A stretch of 7,333 nucleotides of DNA, taken from NCBI GenBank assembly GCA_947653505.1, contig CANTHI010000184.1:1-7333 (forward strand), in the 5' to 3' direction. Below the pieces are notes generated by a model, which had not been told where the DNA came from, searched no databases, and worked only from the letters and a program-made list of their open reading frames with translations. Of the stretch, positions 7,178-7,333 are shown piece by piece; the first letter of the stretch is position 1, and each line of letters begins with the position of its first letter. A program made the translations under genes and the position numbers. Origin of the DNA: an uncultured Eubacterium sp. Its GTDB lineage: Bacteria > Bacillota_A > Clostridia > Lachnospirales > Lachnospiraceae.

Positions 7178-7333
7178 ATGCCGTCTGCGTTAAAAACGAT
7201 TCATACTGAATTTAAAAGGAGCAGTTATTTTAAACGGGTCTTTTTTTCCTATTTATTGATCTCATTCATACTGCTCTTTTCCTTTACTTATTTACTTATA
7301 TTGTTGTGGTATCCTCTGATTCTTATTACAAGG
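7178..7333 (+). CDS. N-terminus of a membrane-anchored regulator or sensor, cut by the window edge (probable AraC-type regulator)
   Basis: Fifty-two codons are visible and the frame is open to the edge. The ATG at 7178 follows AAAGGA (7163-7168) and a good promoter, so the start is well supported. The product begins with a basic hydrophilic stretch (MPSALKTIHTEFKRSSYFKR), followed from about residue 21 to 48 by a strongly hydrophobic aromatic-rich membrane segment (FFSYLLISFILLFSF and onward). In Clostridia and Bacilli this N-terminal pattern, in a gene divergent from a sugar-binding lipoprotein, is typical of one-component regulators with a membrane anchor, an extracellular sensor domain and a C-terminal AraC helix-turn-helix. 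YesM-like histidine kinases begin similarly. No DNA-binding or kinase domain is visible here, so the regulator call rests on context. If right, it would sense the external sugar and switch on the binding protein-lyase operon. Confidence 0.6.
   Translation, partial: MPSALKTIHTEFKRSSYFKRVFFSYLLISFILLFSFTYLLILLWYPLILITR

Overview
The window looks like chromosomal DNA of a gut-type Clostridia member, probably Lachnospiraceae. This rests on protein character only: a Gram-positive DnaJ with the GDIFG-rich Gly/Phe region, a lipoprotein sugar-binding protein of the LplA/YtcQ type (DUF3502-like C-terminus), a heparinase II/III-family lyase, and a divergent gene whose product begins with a membrane anchor. 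Strong AGGAGG-like Shine-Dalgarno sites agree. Genus cannot be fixed from the sequence alone.

Left part (1-1611, + strand): the 3' part of dnaJ enters from the left edge and is broken off inside its C-terminal substrate-binding region at about 765-770. Within a few bases begins a complete nitrilase-superfamily (carbon-nitrogen hydrolase) gene, whose Shine-Dalgarno GGAAGGAG sits exactly at the break. This is either a real rearrangement, which would place the hydrolase behind a heat-shock operon, or a chimeric assembly joint.

Middle (1612-1769): a short gap between convergent genes, almost filled by one long, ungapped imperfect inverted repeat (1640-1756).

Right part (1770-6890, - strand): a two-gene transcription unit. 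A lipoprotein solute-binding protein is followed after 18 bp by a very large (1138 aa) heparinase II/III-family protein without a signal peptide. The inferred scheme is capture of an acidic or uronate-containing oligosaccharide at the cell surface, import by permeases that are not in this window, and cleavage in the cytoplasm.

Right edge (6891-7333): a 287-bp divergent intergenic region with a recognisable sigma-A promoter for a rightward gene, and a hairpin in the presumed leader of the binding-protein gene. The rightward gene starts at 7178 and is cut by the window edge. Its 52 visible residues are a basic N-terminus plus a long hydrophobic segment, which fits the membrane-anchored AraC-type regulators (or YesM-like sensor kinases) that often sit divergently to such loci. 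No RNA genes, CRISPR arrays, insertion sequences or transposases were seen.
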